A stretch of DNA of 54,364 nt. Source: Candidatus Magasanikiibacteriota bacterium (GTDB taxonomy: Bacteria; Patescibacteriota; Patescibacteriia; Magasanikbacterales; UBA922). The position numbers and the translations under genes are program-made. Shown in pieces: positions 8,402-17,022 of this stretch. The notes under the pieces are model-generated. The model saw only the letters and a list, made by a program, of their open reading frames with translations. It made no database searches and was not told the DNA's origin. The DNA lies in assembly GCA_018652595.1 (NCBI GenBank), contig JABIBU010000001.1, forward strand, positions 1 to 54,364, given 5' to 3'. Numbering within the stretch: position 1 is the stretch's first letter; every line of letters starts with the position of its first letter.

Positions 8402-8459
8402 GCAGAATTTGGAGATTCTGTTTTTTGTTTACAGGGCGTAGCTTAGCGAAGCCCTGTTT
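8402..8459 (+). terminator. Two consecutive hairpins after tRNA-Glu
   Basis: AGAAT-ttggag-ATTCT followed by a T run (8404-8426) is a plausible terminator. ACAGGGC/GCCCTGT with a TTTT tail (8431-8460) follows; its loop contains the GCGTAGC/GCGAAG-like words common in CPR intergenic palindromes. Confidence 0.6.
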
Positions 8460-8473
8460 TCCACACCCGTGTA

Positions 8474-8502
8474 TTGACAGTTTTTTCAGTCTATGATATT
8501 AT
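8474..8502 (+). promoter_or_regulatory. Promoter of the rplJL operon
   Basis: TTGACA (8474-8479), 17-bp spacer, TATTAT (8497-8502), directly upstream of the L10 leader. Confidence 0.75.
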
Positions 8503-8507
8503 ATGTG

Positions 8508-8640
8508 CATCCACAGACAGTAGCTCCTAGTCATTCGACCGGGTTAAATATGCTACCGAGGAATCTAATTTCAGCTATATGCTGGAGAAGGTCGAAGATT
8601 CTCTTGAGATTGTGGTGAAAACCACATTTTTTGTTTGATA
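8508..8640 (+). promoter_or_regulatory. Ribosomal protein L10 leader with attenuator
   Basis: The untranslated region before rplJ carries the CCACAGACAGTAG and GCTACCGAGGAA words that define the L10-binding kink-turn leader. TTCGACC (8534-8540) can pair with GGTCGAA (8590-8596). The leader ends in an intrinsic terminator, TGTGGT-gaaa-ACCACA plus six T (8611-8632). This arrangement supports autogenous control: excess L10(L12)n binds the leader and favours termination before rplJ. The motif match is direct; the switching mechanism is taken from the known family. Confidence 0.85.
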
Positions 8641-8690
8641 AATTAACCTAGGTAATACAAGTTAATTAATCAACATAGTTATTTAGAATT

Positions 8691-9212
8691 ATGCCTAAAA
8701 CAAAACAACAAAAAGAAGAAGCGATCAAGGTGTTGACTGATAATATCAAAAATGCCAAGTCAGTTATCTTTGCTAATTTTCAGGGTTTGAAGGTATCAGA
8801 GTCTGAAGAATTACGCCAGAAATGTCGTGAGCAAAATATTGGTATTGTTGCCAGCAAAAAGACCTTGGTAAAGAAGGCCTTAGCTGACGCTGGTTTTGAT
8901 GTTGATACAAAATCTTTTGAAGGTGGTGTATCAGCCTTGTTTGGTCTAGAAGATGAAGTTGCTCCTGCCCAGGTATTGAGTAATTTTGCCAAAGATCATG
9001 ATGTAGTCAGTTTCTTTGGTGGAGTACTCGAAGGAAACTTCATTGATGCTGCCAAAGTTACAGAATTATCAAAACTACCAAGCAAACAAGAACTTTATGC
9101 CAAATTGGTTGGCTCTATCAACGCTCCAGTTTCTGGCTTTGTAAATGTACTAGCTGGTAACTTGCGCGGATTGGTAAATGTCCTAAATGCAGTAAAAGAT
9201 GCTAAAGCGTAG
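8691..9212 (+). CDS. rplJ: 50S ribosomal protein L10
   Basis: L10 anchors the L7/L12 stalk on 23S rRNA. The 173 residues have the family pattern: N-terminal RNA-binding region with VIFANFQGLKVSE, IGIVASKKTLVKKAL, and the C-terminal helix ALVG/NAVKDAKA that binds L7/L12 dimers. Length is normal. The ATG has no clear SD (TTTAGAATT precedes it), as in most AT-rich genes here. It is co-transcribed with rplL; rplK and rplA are not in this window. Confidence 0.96.
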   Translation: MPKTKQQKEEAIKVLTDNIKNAKSVIFANFQGLKVSESEELRQKCREQNIGIVASKKTLVKKALADAGFDVDTKSFEGGVSALFGLEDEVAPAQVLSNFAKDHDVVSFFGGVLEGNFIDAAKVTELSKLPSKQELYAKLVGSINAPVSGFVNVLAGNLRGLVNVLNAVKDAKA

Positions 9213-9264
9213 ATTGCGGATTTAGCACGAATTAAAAAATTAATCACGAATAATAATAAATATT

Positions 9265-9732
9265 ATGACTGAAGAAAACGTAAAACCAGAGGATACAAAA
9301 GAAGAAGCTCCTAAGGTAGAAGAAACAAAAGAAGAAAGCAAGGACGTGGAAGTTCCTGCAAAATTCAAATCTCTAGTAGAAGAGATTGAAAAAATGTCTG
9401 TTCTAGATTTGGCAGAACTTGTCAAAATCTTGGAAGATAAGTTTGGTGTATCGGCTGCTGCTCCTGCCATGATGATGGCTGGCGCTCCTGCTGCTGGTGG
9501 CGAAGCTGCTGCAGAAGAAAAAAGTGAATTCGATGTAGAGCTAGTAGATGCTGGTGGTACAAAGATCGCTGTTATCAAAGCAGTAAAAGAAATCACTGGT
9601 CTTGGGCTTGCTGATGCCAAAGCTATGGTAGACGGTGCTCCAAAAGTGATCAAAGAAGCTGTTAAGAAAGAAGAAGCAGAAGAAATGAAGAAGAAGCTTG
9701 AAGAAGCTGGTGCTGCTGTTGAACTTAAATAA
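9265..9732 (+). CDS. rplL: 50S ribosomal protein L7/L12 with acidic N-terminal extension
   Basis: L7/L12 is the flexible stalk protein that recruits translation GTPases. The core starts near residue 33: [31 protein letters not shown], then an Ala/Gly hinge, then the conserved C-terminal domain with [33 protein letters not shown] and [13 protein letters not shown]. The protein is 155 residues against the usual 120-130 because of a charged Glu/Lys-rich extension of about 30 residues before the dimerisation domain. A strong terminator follows. Confidence 0.96.
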   Translation: MTEENVKPEDTKEEAPKVEETKEESKDVEVPAKFKSLVEEIEKMSVLDLAELVKILEDKFGVSAAAPAMMMAGAPAAGGEAAAEEKSEFDVELVDAGGTKIAVIKAVKEITGLGLADAKAMVDGAPKVIKEAVKKEEAEEMKKKLEEAGAAVELK

Positions 9733-9755
9733 TAGCATTGATTTTATCGATTTAA

Positions 9756-9785
9756 AAACACTCCCAATTAGGGAGTGTTTTTTTG
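9756..9785 (+). terminator. Terminator of rplJL
   Basis: AAACACTCCC-aatta-GGGAGTGTTT, 10-bp stem, followed by T residues. Confidence 0.9.
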
Positions 9786-9798
9786 TTTTGGGTTTCTT

Positions 9799-10713
9799 TT
9801 ATTGTGTAATAGCTGCTTTCAATCTACTCACCATAACAATGGCAAACAGTAGGATTGCTGCGCCAATGAATTGGGTGGTGTTCATGAGCTTTCCGTGGAC
9901 AAAATATTCAAATACAACAGCAGACAAGGGGAGTCCTAGCTCGGCGATAGTAGAGACAGAAGCTTTAGTATGTTTTAGACCAAAATAGTAGAGGAACATG
10001 GCGACACCTCCAGAGCTAAAAATAATTATAAAAAGATAGCTCCATTGTGTGCCTGTGACTGTGGGAATTGCAGTATGTCCTCCAGTACTTAGCATTATGA
10101 TAAGTACAATCAAAGATGTAAGTCCAAAACGGATGTAAGTTCCAACACGGAAATTAGTGTCCTTTAGAGCGCCTTTACTAAATACAGTAGATGCTCCCCA
10201 GCACAACGCAGCTAATAGTCCAAACATGGCTGCGACTGTAGTCTTGTCGCCAGTATCAAAGTTTGGTACTAGTTCTGGAAAGGCGACAGCGTAGGCACCA
10301 ATAATTGCCAATATTGCGTAGACAAAGAATTTTTTTGGTAGTCGTTCTTTCAATATCAGCCAAGCTAGAAAAATGGCAAAAATCGGTTGAACTTTTTGCA
10401 TCAAGATAACGGCTGACAAATTGGCAAAGTTTACATAAAATAAACCTTTTGTAATAGCCAATGTTCCCAGGGCTCCACCAAATAGAGCGACTAAGAAAAA
10501 ATAAAAATAACCTTGCTTGGTTATTCTGCCCAGTTTTTTTCGTTCATAAATCAAAAATGGAACCATAATTACAAAAGCAATTGCATGTTCCAAAAATACT
10601 ACGGTGGCTACTGGCAATGAATAAAGTGCGGGGCGTAGTACTACGCCATCCAAGCCCCAGAGAATAGCTGCCAGAGCTATCATTGCTGGGAAGATCCAGA
10701 GGTGTTTTTTCAT
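9799..10713 (-). CDS. EamA/DMT-family transporter
   Basis: A 304-residue integral membrane protein with ten predicted helices arranged as two EamA halves. The first half contains ALYSLPVATVVFLEHAIAF and ILMQKVQPIFAIFLAWLILKERL, the usual DMT hairpin; the second repeats the pattern with STIAELGLPLSAVVFEYF. The substrate cannot be told from sequence. It is transcribed convergently with rplL and shares the intergenic space with that terminator. A second, distinct EamA protein lies at 52132-53040. Confidence 0.88.
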   Translation of the reverse strand: MKKHLWIFPAMIALAAILWGLDGVVLRPALYSLPVATVVFLEHAIAFVIMVPFLIYERKKLGRITKQGYFYFFLVALFGGALGTLAITKGLFYVNFANLSAVILMQKVQPIFAIFLAWLILKERLPKKFFVYAILAIIGAYAVAFPELVPNFDTGDKTTVAAMFGLLAALCWGASTVFSKGALKDTNFRVGTYIRFGLTSLIVLIIMLSTGGHTAIPTVTGTQWSYLFIIIFSSGGVAMFLYYFGLKHTKASVSTIAELGLPLSAVVFEYFVHGKLMNTTQFIGAAILLFAIVMVSRLKAAITQ

Positions 10714-10727
10714 ATATATAAAAATAA

Positions 10728-10754
10728 AGAGAGGGTTTTCCTCTAAACCTCTCT
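10728..10754 (-). terminator. Terminator after the 10760-12988 gene
   Basis: AGAGAGGGTTT/AAACCTCTCT stem; on the minus strand it is followed by a TTTATTTTT tract. Confidence 0.65.
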
Positions 10755-10759
10755 ATTAA

Positions 10760-12988
10760 TTAGTAGTTAAATTTGTAAATTTTGTTACTATCCAAGATGT
10801 ATATTGTTTTGCTTTCTTCTTCTACTATCATACTGGTTGGGCTCTGCCAAGAGTTTGATGTATATTGATTTAGCATCTTTCCTTCTTTGTCCAATATGAT
10901 TACACGCTTGTTGGTTGGCTCCAATATATAGATATTTTGCAGGCCATTGTAAGTCCAGATTTGGGTTGGGTTGTCTAATGCTGGATCTAGGCCTGTGATA
11001 TTAAATTCTTGTTTTTTTCCTGCGGTAAGTTTTATTATTTCACCACTAGATTTCAAAACAAATAGATCACCATCAATAGCAATAGATACGCCATCTGTTA
11101 TATCTATATCGCCATCCTTTATCCACGATGCTCCTTTGTCATATCCGGTCTGAGTTTGGCTATGGCGATAGATTTGATTGTTTTTTGTGTCTAGAGAGTA
11201 AAGTTTTCTATTGTAGACAAAGATACCCGATAGTACCACTTCTTCATTTTCAAAGCCTATATCTTTGGTAGAAAGTAGGGAAGATTCTTTGTTATATTCT
11301 GATACGCTAGAATCACCACTGACAAATACAATTTTGTCTTGCTCCTTTGGTGTAGAGGAATATACTAAGTTAGTAATATTATTATGATCCTTTGTCTCTA
11401 TGCTATTGCCGTTTAAATTTATTTTATAAAATGAAACGTCTTTTTCTCCATACGCTAGCAGGATGTTATCGATCTTCGCAAGTTTTATTGTGTCCACATT
11501 AGAATTTATTTGCGATAGGTCTGCTATGGTTTCTGGTTCAACCACTGATAGTTTTCTTAGTTTCATGAGTACGGAATCAACCTCATTTGATAGTTCTAAT
11601 ATTTTATCCTTTTCTTTTTTGCTATTATTTGGAAGCTTTGTGACTATTTGTTCAGCTTCTTGTAATAGGCTTAGAGCTCTTTCGTTATTTCCATAAATAA
11701 TACTAGCGTCAGCTGCATTTTTTTTGTCTATTACAGATTGTATTTGGTTGTGGTAGGCTTGTTTTTCTGCTTGCCAGTTTTCTTTTACCTTATATGTTGT
11801 AATGCTACCCAAAAAGACTATTGCCAGTACTATTGAGCTAACAAAAAGCATCTTGCTAAGTATGGGGAGTTTGTAGAATGCTTCTTTCTTTTCGTGTATA
11901 TTGTTTTTTATATTTCTTACAACATCATGACGTTTTTTGTCTTTGTTGGTTATTAGAAGAAAAAGTAAGATGCTTCCTCGTCCTAATTTTATTAATATTC
12001 TTTTTAGTAGTCTAAAAAGCCCGAGTGTTCCCAAAACAAGAGTTTTGCCAAGTGTAATTAAAATAGTATTAAAAATAGATTGCTGTCCTTTGTCTTGGCG
12101 CCTACGAAAGTTTGTTTCTATTGTGCCTTTTTTCTTTTTTACTATGCTTTCTGGGCTTTTTTCTTCTTTTGATCTATATTCTTTTATTTTTTTCTTGACA
12201 CCCTTTAAAATTGGAGGAGATAGTATTTCTTTGGTGTTTTTTTCTTGGGCTACAAGTTTATTGATAGATGCATCAGAGCCCTTTTCTTGGTAGATAGAAG
12301 AACGACCAGTTTTTGGTATATCGCTTGGGTAGTGCATTAATATTCCACCAAATGATATGTCGCTGTCTAGATCTTTTAAAACTTTTTGTATGTGTCCGGC
12401 ACTTTGGGAGGTGTCTCTGGTGTTGATAATTTTTTGGACACGATCGTGTGTAAAATAATCAGTAACGTGTGGGGTGGATATATAAAGATAGTCATTAATA
12501 TTTACATTTCCTTGTATGATAGAAGAGAATAGGTGATCGGTGCCTTTTTCTGATTCTTGTCCTTCCATTATGTCGATTTGTTCTAGATCACCTTCTTTGT
12601 TTTTAAAAAATAAAATTACATTTGGATTTCCGTGATATGCAAAAGAGACTTCATGATTTCTCATGACGCCAACCAGACAATTTACAACTGAGTTTTTGTA
12701 TTGCAAAATATGATGTCCGCGTCTATTGATATATTCTAGCGTTGCTTCAAAAGGATCTTTGTCTCCATTTGCGTCAGTCTCATAGTAACCAGATTCTAGA
12801 TCATCAATCATTTGTTGGAGATGTTCAATTTGTTCTAAGGGTCCATTATTGATTTCGGCCAAAGCAAAAAAATAGCCTTTTTTTCTTTCTTCGGCGTTAC
12901 TAGGTTCTGTAATATGGAGTAGAACATGAGATCTCTCTTGGTTGCTACCCTCGACAAAAAATTCTTCCAATTCTAGTATATCTGGCAT
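10760..12988 (-). CDS. Membrane protein with divergent PP2C-like N-terminal domain and propeller-like C-terminal domain
   Basis: The 742-residue product has three parts. Residues 1-220 resemble a PP2C/SpoIIE fold by pattern (YFFALAEI, VVNCLVGVMRNHEVSFAYHGNPNVILF, DYLYISTPHVTDYF), but I do not see the aspartates that bind metal, so it may be an inactive sensor. A basic linker (230-300) leads to hydrophobic segments near 305-350 and 375-400. A helical coiled part (410-470) precedes blades such as KLYSLDTKNNQIYRH, DLFVLKSSGEIIKL, IYILEPTNKRVIIL and IYILDSNKIYKF, a beta-propeller-like repeat outside the membrane. It probably works in envelope signalling. Fold assignments are inference. Confidence 0.6.
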   Translation of the reverse strand: MPDILELEEFFVEGSNQERSHVLLHITEPSNAEERKKGYFFALAEINNGPLEQIEHLQQMIDDLESGYYETDANGDKDPFEATLEYINRRGHHILQYKNSVVNCLVGVMRNHEVSFAYHGNPNVILFFKNKEGDLEQIDIMEGQESEKGTDHLFSSIIQGNVNINDYLYISTPHVTDYFTHDRVQKIINTRDTSQSAGHIQKVLKDLDSDISFGGILMHYPSDIPKTGRSSIYQEKGSDASINKLVAQEKNTKEILSPPILKGVKKKIKEYRSKEEKSPESIVKKKKGTIETNFRRRQDKGQQSIFNTILITLGKTLVLGTLGLFRLLKRILIKLGRGSILLFLLITNKDKKRHDVVRNIKNNIHEKKEAFYKLPILSKMLFVSSIVLAIVFLGSITTYKVKENWQAEKQAYHNQIQSVIDKKNAADASIIYGNNERALSLLQEAEQIVTKLPNNSKKEKDKILELSNEVDSVLMKLRKLSVVEPETIADLSQINSNVDTIKLAKIDNILLAYGEKDVSFYKINLNGNSIETKDHNNITNLVYSSTPKEQDKIVFVSGDSSVSEYNKESSLLSTKDIGFENEEVVLSGIFVYNRKLYSLDTKNNQIYRHSQTQTGYDKGASWIKDGDIDITDGVSIAIDGDLFVLKSSGEIIKLTAGKKQEFNITGLDPALDNPTQIWTYNGLQNIYILEPTNKRVIILDKEGKMLNQYTSNSWQSPTSMIVEEESKTIYILDSNKIYKFNY

Positions 12989-13045
12989 ATATGATTTGGT
13001 GTGACTTTTGACTTTATCTTATATACATATTATACTATATATCGC

Positions 13046-13170
13046 AAAAGCTGAAAAGGCCTATCCGAATATTGGAAAGGCTCAAAGGGTCTAAAAGCCC
13101 TAAAATGCTTTTTAAAACTATTCTAAGCTTTTCTGGCCTTTTGGGCCTTTTAAGCTTTTTAAGCTTTTCA
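13046..13170. repeat. Iterated inverted-word repeat in the 13.0-kb intergenic region
   Basis: AAAAGCTGAAAAGGCC at 13046-13061 is nearly the reverse complement of GGCCTTTTAAGCTTTT further right. Between them GGCCTTTT/AAAGGC/AAGCTTTT words are iterated in both orientations. It separates the divergent genes at 12988 (minus) and 13175 (plus). Confidence 0.7.
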
Positions 13171-13174
13171 TATT

Positions 13175-13768
13175 ATGCTTGAACAACTATTTGGTTCAAA
13201 GACCAGATTCAATTTATTAAAAGTATTGTTTCGTCAGGCCGACAATCCGTTTTATGTAAGGGAGTTGGCTAGGCTCATAGATACACAGATAAATGCTATT
13301 AGGCGTGAGCTTGAGCTTTTGCTAAAGCTCGGAATTGTAAAAGAGGAAGAAGTGGATACTAGTGAAAAAACTACCCAAGGAGCCAAGCTTCGCAAGTACT
13401 ATATTTTGGACAAAGAATCACTTCTATATCCTGAATTACAAGCCCTACTTCTAAAGGCAAAAATTTTGGGTGAAAAAGAATTTATAAAAGAGATCACCAA
13501 GAGAGCCGGGGACATTTCTTTGTTTTTGCTTACTGGCAAGTTTACTAGTCGCGAGGGAATGTCTAGCGACCTGCTTCTAGTTGGTAAGATAAAAGAACGA
13601 ACTCTTGCCAAGATTATATCTCAATATGAAAAAGATTTTGGGTTTGAGATAATGTACACCACTATGACTGACCAAGAGTTCAAGGACCGTCGTCATGTGA
13701 TGGATAAATTTCTGTATTCTCTATTTGAGGCGGATAATTTGAAGGTTATCAATAAATTAAATGTCTAA
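13175..13768 (+). CDS. Winged-helix DNA-binding protein
   Basis: A 197-residue protein with an N-terminal winged helix-turn-helix: SKTRFNLLKVLFRQ, then FYVRELARLIDTQINAIRRE as recognition helix region, LLKLGIV and a wing with KLRKYYIL. The C-terminal half (DISLFLLTGKF...DLLLVGKI...) resembles the nucleotidyltransferase-like ligand part found in this CPR regulator type; no catalytic residues are evident. It overlaps the tsaB start by eight bases, so the two are translated together. Target genes are unknown. Confidence 0.75.
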   Translation: MLEQLFGSKTRFNLLKVLFRQADNPFYVRELARLIDTQINAIRRELELLLKLGIVKEEEVDTSEKTTQGAKLRKYYILDKESLLYPELQALLLKAKILGEKEFIKEITKRAGDISLFLLTGKFTSREGMSSDLLLVGKIKERTLAKIISQYEKDFGFEIMYTTMTDQEFKDRRHVMDKFLYSLFEADNLKVINKLNV

Positions 13769-14156
13769 TATGTATTTGCTTTTTGATCTATCATCCAGAG
13801 ATATTGTTCATCTGGCTTTGTTTGATTCAGGTTCTATTGAACACAAAAAGTACTCTGGAATGAATAGAGAGCTATTGAGTTCTGTAGATGATTTTTTGAA
13901 ATTGCAAAATATTAAAAAAGAAGATGTAGGAGGAATAATGGTAGTCGTGGGTGCTGGTAGTTTTACGAGTACTCGAATTGCTTGTGTTGTGGCCAATACT
14001 TTCGCCTATGTTTTACAGGTTCCACTTTTGGCTATTGGAGAAGATAAGATTGATAGTGCGCAAGACTTAATTCCAGAGCTTTTGAAACAGACTAAAGGAC
14101 AATATATTTCAGCGACCTATTCAGGTGAGCCGAATATTGGGAAGAAGAAAAAATAA
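13761..14156 (+). CDS. tsaB: TsaB-like protein, N-terminal ASKHA domain only
   Basis: TsaB is the non-catalytic partner of TsaD in making t6A37. The 131 residues match the first TsaB domain: LLFDLSSRDIVHLALFD, KLQNIKKEDVGGIMVVVGAGSFTSTRIACVVANTFA, VPLLAIG. The usual GPGSFTGLRIG is GAGSFTSTRIA here. Full TsaB is about 220-230 residues; the C-terminal domain is missing and a normal stop follows with no remnant downstream, so this seems to be a minimal form and not a recent frameshift. tsaD is at the left end of the window. Confidence 0.75.
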   Translation: MSNMYLLFDLSSRDIVHLALFDSGSIEHKKYSGMNRELLSSVDDFLKLQNIKKEDVGGIMVVVGAGSFTSTRIACVVANTFAYVLQVPLLAIGEDKIDSAQDLIPELLKQTKGQYISATYSGEPNIGKKKK

Positions 14157-14172
14157 TTTTAATTTTTAAGAT

Positions 14173-14925
14173 ATGCATAAAAAAGAAGGTGTAATTAGGC
14201 AACCTGATCTTTTTCTTGAAAATGATCCAGAACTAAAAAGAAAATCAGAGAAAGTAAATTTTCGGGTGAGTATTTTGGGTGGTAAATCTGGTGAGCAGGA
14301 TGCAGATGAACTTGGGTATGAGTTAACCAAAGATTTTTTTTCAATACAAACTGGAGGATATAATAGGGGGGCGATGAAAAGTGGTCTAGAGGGGGCTGAT
14401 AGGGCACTAAAGGAGATGAAGGAAGATGCCCAAACTAAAAGAATATTGGGTCATATATGCCCCACCCCAAAAGGTATAGGGATGGAGAGAATATCTCCCG
14501 ACGAGGTGTTTAAGGGTGAACATACCCATTCGGAACTTCTGGGTGGTGGTGTTATGGATCACTATTTAAGATTGGGTAAGTTAATAGAAGAATCTTCCGC
14601 AAATATTGTTCTTGCTGGTGGTACCGGTACCGAAGTGGAATTTTTAGCTGATTTTAGGTTTAATAAGCAAATGTATAAAAAACAGGTAGAAGGTTTCAGT
14701 CATAAGCCTTTGATTTTTGTTGGTGATCATCATGATTCTATATTAAAAGATAAATTTGGTTCAGAAATTAATAAAAGCGATTTTGTTTATAAGACAGATA
14801 CAGCCAAAGAGGCTGTTGAGTTAGTGAAAGTTCTTGAATTGTTAGAAAATACAGAAGAAGAATTGAAAGATGATGAGTTGGAAAGGTTAAAAGAATTTAA
14901 GAGAAGTCATTTACTAAGAATTTAA
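14173..14925 (+). CDS. LOG/SLOG-family Rossmann protein
   Basis: A 250-residue cytoplasmic protein of the lysine-decarboxylase-like (LOG) superfamily. It shows VSILGGKSGEQD at the start of the fold, IQTGGYNRGAMKSGLEGA (the GGG..GxM..G nucleotide loop) and LAGGTGTEVEF in place of PGGxGTxxE. LOG enzymes cleave nucleoside 5'-monophosphates to base and ribose 5-phosphate; related SLOG proteins bind NAD-like ligands. The Pro-to-Ala change in the PGG motif and extra N- and C-terminal helices make catalysis uncertain. It is followed 23 bases later by a nicotinate phosphoribosyltransferase and then a P-loop kinase, suggesting a nucleotide-salvage role. Confidence 0.75.
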   Translation: MHKKEGVIRQPDLFLENDPELKRKSEKVNFRVSILGGKSGEQDADELGYELTKDFFSIQTGGYNRGAMKSGLEGADRALKEMKEDAQTKRILGHICPTPKGIGMERISPDEVFKGEHTHSELLGGGVMDHYLRLGKLIEESSANIVLAGGTGTEVEFLADFRFNKQMYKKQVEGFSHKPLIFVGDHHDSILKDKFGSEINKSDFVYKTDTAKEAVELVKVLELLENTEEELKDDELERLKEFKRSHLLRI

Positions 14926-14948
14926 AAAATATCTAATATTAAAAATAT

Positions 14949-16361
14949 ATGACCAACAAAACTATTAACAAAAAGAGGATGTTACATTTTTTGTTGCCAG
15001 AAGATCAGTCTCTTTTTGATTATGATTATATTTTTTCAGCCTCTGCATTATGGGCAGAATTGGATATGGAAAATGTTACAGCAACTTTCGATCTCACTGT
15101 TAGAGACTTACCCCGAAATAGAAACTTCTTAGTGTTTAATGGGTTAGAAGAAATGCTGACAGGCATCTTGTCTTGGAATTTCACAAAAGAAGACGTTAGT
15201 TTTTTATTAAAAAGAAAAATTATAACCAAAAAATTTGCAAAGTTGTTGAGTAATTTTAAATTTGATGGTGATGTCTGGGCTATGCCAGAAGGGAGTATCT
15301 TTTTTCAAGGTGAGTCAGTTTTGAGAATTACAGGTAAATTGTGGCAAATAAATTTATTTACTTTCTTTTTGATAAATTCTTTAACCTCAAATGTTGTCTT
15401 TTCTAGTAAGCTGGCCCGTTGTTTTTTGGCTGCTGGAGGTAAAACTTATGTGGCTACTTGTCCACCTGTCAGAGGTCATGCTCATGAGGCATCTCTAAAA
15501 TTTGGCAGATCAGCCTATCTGTTTGGATCTGCTTCAGGCATGGTACCTGCGTTTGCCAGAAAGTTTGATATTCCATACGAAAGCAAGGCCAGGGGTTTCC
15601 ATGCTTTTATAAAATCATTTCCATATGAGCTTACAGCAATGAGGGAGTTGGCCAGAGTTTTCCCTGATGCTTCTCTTATGGTAGATACTTATGGTTTTGA
15701 GAGTGGTGTTGATAATGCTATCAAGGTTGCTTTGGAACAAAAAAGTAATAATAAACCAGTATTTTCAGCTATTTTTATTGATAGCGGTAAAGATGTAGAA
15801 GAATTTTCTGATAGAGCCAAATATGCTCGTAAAAAGATGGATAGAGCCGGATTAAAGAGTATTCAAATTACAGTAGCAGGCAACTTCGATGAATATAAGA
15901 TTAAAAAATTGGTCGATCTCAAGGCACCAGTTGATAAAGTCATATTAGGCACGGAAGCAATAACTCCCGCCGATGATCCTAAGCTTGAGACAGTTTTAAA
16001 AATGTCTCAATTTGTTAAGGAAGGAAAAATAACTAATACTGCCAAGCTGTCAAAAGGTAAATCTAGTTATCCTGGTATAAAGCAAGTTTTTAGAAAATAT
16101 AATAAAAATGGTCAAATGGTAGAAGACACCATAGGTTTGCATAACGAAAAATTGGGAGGGGCTTTATTAAAGCAATATATCAAGAGGGGTAAATTGAGTA
16201 GAAAATTACCAAGTATAGATGAAATTAAAAAATATCAAGAAAAAGAATTCAAAACTTTAAGTCCAAAATTAAAGAAAATTGATAAAAGTGCTGGTTATAT
16301 TGTGAAAAATAGTAAAAAATTAGAAAAATTGATGTTGGAAGTTAGTAAAAAACATTTGTAG
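14949..16361 (+). CDS. pncB: Nicotinate phosphoribosyltransferase family protein
   Basis: The enzyme family joins nicotinate (or nicotinamide) with PRPP to the mononucleotide, a salvage entry to NAD. The 470 residues show the N-terminal LLPEDQSLFDYDYIFSAS region, FEGES-like FFQGESVLRITG, HAHEASLKFGRSAYLFGSASG (FGxRR-like core), ARGFHAFI with the family His, and VDTYGFESGVDNAI followed by the barrel strands IFIDSGKD, IQITVAGNFDEYKIKKL and VILGTEAIT. It lies between a LOG protein and a kinase. With a complete de novo pathway at 1-5.6 kb, this genome appears able both to make and to salvage NAD. Substrate choice is not decidable by eye. Confidence 0.85.
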   Translation: MTNKTINKKRMLHFLLPEDQSLFDYDYIFSASALWAELDMENVTATFDLTVRDLPRNRNFLVFNGLEEMLTGILSWNFTKEDVSFLLKRKIITKKFAKLLSNFKFDGDVWAMPEGSIFFQGESVLRITGKLWQINLFTFFLINSLTSNVVFSSKLARCFLAAGGKTYVATCPPVRGHAHEASLKFGRSAYLFGSASGMVPAFARKFDIPYESKARGFHAFIKSFPYELTAMRELARVFPDASLMVDTYGFESGVDNAIKVALEQKSNNKPVFSAIFIDSGKDVEEFSDRAKYARKKMDRAGLKSIQITVAGNFDEYKIKKLVDLKAPVDKVILGTEAITPADDPKLETVLKMSQFVKEGKITNTAKLSKGKSSYPGIKQVFRKYNKNGQMVEDTIGLHNEKLGGALLKQYIKRGKLSRKLPSIDEIKKYQEKEFKTLSPKLKKIDKSAGYIVKNSKKLEKLMLEVSKKHL

Positions 16362-16365
16362 TCAT

Positions 16366-17022
16366 ATGGGTAAACTAATAATAATCTATGGTGTAAATGG
16401 TGTGGGCAAAGATGCTATCGCCCTAAGTTTAAGTCGAGAATACACGAATAGTGTTGTGGTTAGTGATCAGAGAATTTTGATGTATCATTTGGGAATTATA
16501 GATAGTTATGACAATAGTCTTAAAATAGACAAAGAAAAGTATAAGAAGCTTGAAGATACCTCAAATGAAAAATTTATAGATATTTATCAAAATAAATTTA
16601 TTCAAACACTGTCTGAAATTAAAAGTAATTATGATATTGTATTTTTGATATCCCATTTGGTTATTAGTTTGCATACGGATAAAGAAAGTCCATTATATAT
16701 GGATACAGAATCTATAAATATCAATTTAGAAAATCTTTTGTCAGGAATCGCAGATGGTGTTTTTTATATAAAAAGTGATTGTAAAGATATTTTAAAGAGA
16801 AGAGAGGTGGACGCAAAAAAATATGATAGACAAAGACCGCTTAGGTTGGAAGATATAAAACAACACCAATACTTGAATGATAAAAAATGGGATGAGATTT
16901 CAAAATATGTATCAGAAAACAAGAAAATTACTATTTTAAATGACGAAGGTAAATTGGACAAAGCTATTTCTACGGCGAGAGATTTTATAGATAATATATT
17001 GTCTGATGTGAGTAAATTATGA
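16366..17022 (+). CDS. P-loop nucleotide kinase of AMP-kinase-like type
   Basis: A 218-residue P-loop NTPase starting KLIIIYGVNGVGKDAIA (Walker A, GxxGxGKD), with a YDIVFLISHLVI strand as Walker B region and a lid-like arginine-rich stretch KRREVDAKKYDRQRP near residue 150. This resembles archaeal-type adenylate kinases and small-molecule kinases more than the bacterial Adk. It starts four bases after pncB and overlaps the acylphosphatase gene by ATGA. The substrate might be a nucleotide or nucleoside linked to the upstream salvage genes; that is inference. Confidence 0.7.
   Translation: MGKLIIIYGVNGVGKDAIALSLSREYTNSVVVSDQRILMYHLGIIDSYDNSLKIDKEKYKKLEDTSNEKFIDIYQNKFIQTLSEIKSNYDIVFLISHLVISLHTDKESPLYMDTESININLENLLSGIADGVFYIKSDCKDILKRREVDAKKYDRQRPLRLEDIKQHQYLNDKKWDEISKYVSENKKITILNDEGKLDKAISTARDFIDNILSDVSKL

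Noticed and set aside
9240-9653. 137-codon ORF on the minus strand opposite rplL
   Set aside because: It is low-complexity Ser/Ala/Thr, an artefact of the GCT/GAA-rich rplL codons; rplL is certain.
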